Shown piece after piece: positions 61,558 to 64,000 of a stretch of 64,000 nt of DNA (position 1 is the stretch's first letter; each line of letters begins with the position of its first letter). Source of the stretch: Planotetraspora sp. A-T 1434 (GTDB lineage Bacteria; Actinomycetota; Actinomycetes; Streptosporangiales; Streptosporangiaceae). The translations under genes and the position numbers were made by a program. The notes under the pieces are model-generated. The model searched no databases, had not been told where the DNA came from, and saw only the letters and a list, made by a program, of their open reading frames with translations. The stretch is taken from NCBI RefSeq assembly GCF_025420585.1, contig NZ_JAOEGB010000007.1:186001-250000 (forward strand), in the 5' to 3' direction.

Positions 61558-62601
61558 TCAGGCGGTCTGGTGGGGGCTGAGCAGCTCGTCCACCAGGACG
61601 AAGCGGTAGCCGCGGTCGAGGAGTCCCTCGATCACCCCGGGAAGGGCCGCGACGGTCTGCGAGCGGTCACCGCCGCCGTCGTGCATGAGGACGATGGAAC
61701 CGGGACGCGCCTGGGCCAGCACCTTCTCCGTGATGACGCCGGGCCCGGGGAGCGCCCAGTCGAACGGCTCGACGTCCCACAGCACGACAGTGACGTCCTG
61801 GGCGGACAGCCAGTCCATGACCTCGGGGGTGCGGGAGCCGTACGGGGGCCGGAACAGCCGCGACACGGCTCCCCCCGCGTTCACGAGCACCTCCTCGGTC
61901 CGCTCGATCTGCTCACCGAGCTGAGGGCGGGACAGGTCGGGAAGGAACGGATGCGACCATGTGTGGTTCCCCACGGCGTGGCCCATGTCGGCGATTCGGG
62001 CGATGTCCCCCGGCCGCGCGCTGGCGTGCAGCCCGACGCAGAAGAACGTGGCCGGCACGCCGTACCGCTCCAGGATGTCGAGGATCTGCCCGGTGTAGGG
62101 CGGGTTGGGGCCGTCGTCGAAGGTGAGCGCGATGTCCGCCCGCTCCCGCCCGCCGTGACGCAGGCAGCGTCCCGCCCGGGTCAGCGCGTCCTCGGCCGCC
62201 GCACTCCGGGCGATCCCCGCGTCGAGCTCGTCGATGCGGCCGGTGAGCGTGCCGCCGTCGATCTGCAACCTGGCGAGGGCGGAGAGGTCCTGCCGGGCGG
62301 CCTGCGCCAGCGCGTGGGCCGTGACCGAGCCGAAGAGCGGCCGCTCGGGCAGCACCCACGGATCGGCGCGATAGACGTCCAGCCCGGAGACCATCATGCC
62401 GCCGTCCAGAACCCCGTTGGTGCTCTCCACGACCGTGACGAGGGACTGCCCGGACGGCTTCGCGATCCCCTGCAGGTAGGCGATCATCTCGCGCTGCTGT
62501 CCCGCCCCGAACCGGACCGGTGGCGTGGCGTGCCGCCCGTCCTCGCCGACCACCTCTATCTCGTAGCCGTTGGATGTCCAGGCGATCCCGGAGTACAGCA
62601 T
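61558..62601 (-). CDS. NodB polysaccharide deacetylase with RNase-H-like N-terminal domain
   Basis: This 347-aa protein has a C-terminal NodB domain with TFDDGPN (Asp162/Asp163), GNHTWSHPF (His213/His217), RPPYGSR and LMHDGGG, so metal-dependent deacetylase activity is likely. The N-terminal 150 residues (SGIAWTSNGYEIEVVGEDGR, VTVVESTNGVLDGGMMVSGLDVYRADP) recall the RNase-H-like domain of IS110-type transposases, without the first aspartate. ATG 62601 is chosen because GGAGAGGAG ends 4 nt upstream. No signal peptide is present. It lies upstream of the diiron-oxygenase operon. Confidence 0.82.
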   Translation of the reverse strand: MLYSGIAWTSNGYEIEVVGEDGRHATPPVRFGAGQQREMIAYLQGIAKPSGQSLVTVVESTNGVLDGGMMVSGLDVYRADPWVLPERPLFGSVTAHALAQAARQDLSALARLQIDGGTLTGRIDELDAGIARSAAAEDALTRAGRCLRHGGRERADIALTFDDGPNPPYTGQILDILERYGVPATFFCVGLHASARPGDIARIADMGHAVGNHTWSHPFLPDLSRPQLGEQIERTEEVLVNAGGAVSRLFRPPYGSRTPEVMDWLSAQDVTVVLWDVEPFDWALPGPGVITEKVLAQARPGSIVLMHDGGGDRSQTVAALPGVIEGLLDRGYRFVLVDELLSPHQTA

Positions 62602-62716
62602 CGATCTCCTCTCCATGTCACTCACGATCGTCGTTTCCGCCCGCCACGTCCGCCCCGTCAGCTCTGGCCCTGCGGACTTCGGGTTTCGGCTACGGCCACG
62701 AGTGCGGGCGGTCGCG

Positions 62717-62780
62717 TTATCGGAAACGTCGCTTATCGGACATCGCGTCGGACGTCGTTATCGGACGTCGCGTTATCGGA
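62717..62780. repeat. TTATCGGA repeat cluster upstream of the deacetylase
   Basis: TTATCGGA occurs at 62717, 62733, 62758 and 62773, usually followed by ACRTCG. The spacings are 16, 25 and 15 bp. It could be an array of binding sites for the promoter of the 62601 gene. Confidence 0.6.
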
Positions 62781-62942
62781 CATGGGCGGCGGCCCCCTTC
62801 TCCACCTCGGTCACCCAGCGTGAGAACCCCCAACGAGCCGCCGACGCCTCGCCGCCGCCGAGGGCGCGAGAGCGCGACGTGGAACAGGTGGTACGGCCGG
62901 CACGGCGGCGGCCCCCCGGTGAGACCGTCCATGCGGCTGTAG

Positions 62943-62959
62943 TTAAGAACGTTTCCTAA
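62943..62959. promoter_or_regulatory. ROK-type operator-like site, second copy
   Basis: TTAAGAACGTTTCCTAA matches the ngc-operon palindrome at 15 of 17 positions. The nearest gene reading away from it is the deacetylase at 62601, about 340 bp away; otherwise its target is unclear. Confidence 0.5.
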
Positions 62960-63640
62960 CTCCTCGGCCATCGTCCGCGTGCATCCGCCGTCCTGTCAAG
63001 GAGTCGGCCGAAATGAATTGCATCACGAGACGAGTTCCCAGGAAAGCCCCGAACGCCCGGAGGGGGCCATCCCGCGAGGAAACATCTCACGAACAGATCG
63101 AATGCCTGCTGACGCTGATTGCGGACCGCCCGGAACCGGCCAAATTTCGGATCAAAATAAAGTGATGAATAGAAGGCGAACATCGGGAAAAACGCCGGGA
63201 ATTCGTCGAGGCAAAACCGGTGATTCATTTTTCCGGAATTCGGTACGGCAATTGACCGGATATCGCGGCAGCGGTCTCGGACTCGGCCCCGGCGGCCGGG
63301 GGCACTGCCCCGTCACCTGGGACTCCCGATTTAGAAAAAGGGAAATCATGTGCGAGTGCCCACAACCGGACGTTCCGCACGTCGATGGGAGGAGCGCGAC
63401 AGGGCGTACCCTCCAGCGGGAGATCCATCACCCCGCGTTCACATCCGAAGGGCCGGAATCGCCCCATTCACCGGACCATTCACCCGCCTCCGGCGCTCCC
63501 AAAGCGAGCATCGGCGGACCGAAACCCCCGAAGCCTCCGGGACTGTGCCAGAACGCGCGGCGGCGCGCGCCGAAGGCCGCCGCCGGGCAGCCGTACGGCC
63601 CGGCGGCGGTCATGAGGTGGCGATCCGCGCTCGGCGGGGT

Positions 63641-64000
63641 CTACTTGAGCACGGCGTCGGCGACGACGATCTTCCGGTCGATGAGGCCGTTGGCGTAGAA
63701 GAGGTCGGCCGCGCGCTGCTGCTCCGCGACGAACTCCTCACTCACCGGGAGGACGCCGAAGGGCCTCTTGCGCAGGGCGTTCTCCCAGGCGTCGACGTCT
63801 CCCCCGTCGTCGGCGGCGAACAGCTCGGCCGCCTCGCGGTAGTTCTCCTGGATCCAGGCGTCCGACTCCTGGAGCGCGGCGACGATGGCCGCGAACTCCT
63901 CGGGGTGCTTCTCGGCGAAGTCCCGGCGGGTGAACCAGAGCGAGCGGTGGCTGAACAGGCCGTCCGTCGCGACCAGCTCGCGCGTGGCCGCCTCCTTCTC
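63641..64000 (-). CDS. Sulfonate/nitrate/taurine-type ABC solute-binding protein, C-terminal part
   Basis: The frame is open to the right edge, so the N-terminus is missing. The visible 119 residues (LVATDGLFSHRSLWFTRRDFAEKHPEEFAAIVAALQESDAWIQENYREAAELFA, then VSEEFVAEQQRAADLFYANGLIDRKIVVADAVLK) match the end of SsuA/TauA-like binding proteins. A transporter operon probably continues outside the window. The substrate cannot be told from this part. Confidence 0.8.
   Translation of the reverse strand, partial: EKEAATRELVATDGLFSHRSLWFTRRDFAEKHPEEFAAIVAALQESDAWIQENYREAAELFAADDGGDVDAWENALRKRPFGVLPVSEEFVAEQQRAADLFYANGLIDRKIVVADAVLK

Larger units (their letters stand above)
62602..63640. other. Long region without a convincing gene
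   Basis: These roughly 1,040 bp hold the repeats and operator listed separately, then a segment at 62990-63250 that is less GC-rich than its surroundings (AAAATAAAGTGATGAATAG). An open frame on the plus strand from 62979 covers most of it, but its composition (Pro/Gly/Ser/Arg, no hydrophobic core) does not look like protein. A shorter in-frame ATG at 63349 follows AGGGAAATC and could start a small Cys-containing protein, but it overlaps the next gene. Confidence 0.5.

Noticed and set aside
62979-63698. 239-aa plus-strand protein
   Set aside because: Composition lacks a hydrophobic core, there is no recognisable domain, and its 3' end lies antisense to the solute-binding protein gene.

Overview
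The window is high-GC actinomycete DNA. GTG and TTG starts are frequent, and there are several actinobacterial marker families: a DUF2510 protein, a mycothiol-type DUF664 protein, a PdxR/PNPOx pair, DasR-like sites in front of an ngcEFG-type sugar transporter, and a Zur-type box in front of zinc-free ribosomal proteins. The style fits a filamentous actinobacterium, perhaps of the Streptosporangiaceae (Nonomuraea/Streptosporangium type). The genus is inference; no rRNA gene is present.

Layout. 1-7 kb: the end of a VWA/solute-binding protein, an ECF sigma factor fused to a membrane anti-sigma-like tail, and a compact polysaccharide operon (membrane protein, two GT2 glycosyltransferases, NodB deacetylase). 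7-9.2 kb: divergent MocR/PdxR-type regulator and flavin-type oxidoreductase with an inverted repeat between them. 9.3-16.2 kb: two duplicated receptor Ser/Thr kinases, a pseudokinase and a DUF2510 membrane protein. 16.2-23.2 kb: orn, tRNA-His, a solo LuxR protein, lysine 6-aminotransferase, HdeD and hemolysin-III family membrane proteins, a penicillin-binding protein, a spermidine-synthase-like protein and a pterin dehydratase. 23.3-27.5 kb: an ngcEFG-type amino-sugar ABC importer and a class II aldolase, with one ROK-like and two DasR-like operators.

27.5-42 kb: a 53-bp repeat array, DUF885, DUF4032 and DUF523 proteins, a Roadblock/LC7 cluster without a GTPase, a hydrolase and efflux pump with palindromic operators, a GH28 enzyme and modABC with a molbindin. 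42-55.9 kb: Dps, the zinc-free L31/L33 pair, DUF664, CapA, a phospholipase-C-like protein, a YVTN beta-propeller protein, an XRE regulator, an HTH_42 protein, a sirtuin, an SRPBCC protein and an MFS pump. 56-62.6 kb: a minus-strand cluster (NodB deacetylase with an RNase-H-like N-terminus, AurF-type diiron oxygenase, two dCTP-deaminase-like proteins, GT4 glycosyltransferase, GH3 protein, HIT protein, small protein). The window ends inside a sulfonate/nitrate-type solute-binding protein gene.

The two most unusual things are as follows. (1) In the 56-62.6 kb cluster the adjacent deaminase paralogues have lost complementary parts of the active site, and the GH3 protein has lost its nucleophile motif. 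This suggests a repurposed pathway that I do not recognise. (2) A 53-bp direct-repeat family with a TGATCA core occurs at three loci with an exact 53-bp period, including inside the coding sequence of the PdxR-type regulator.
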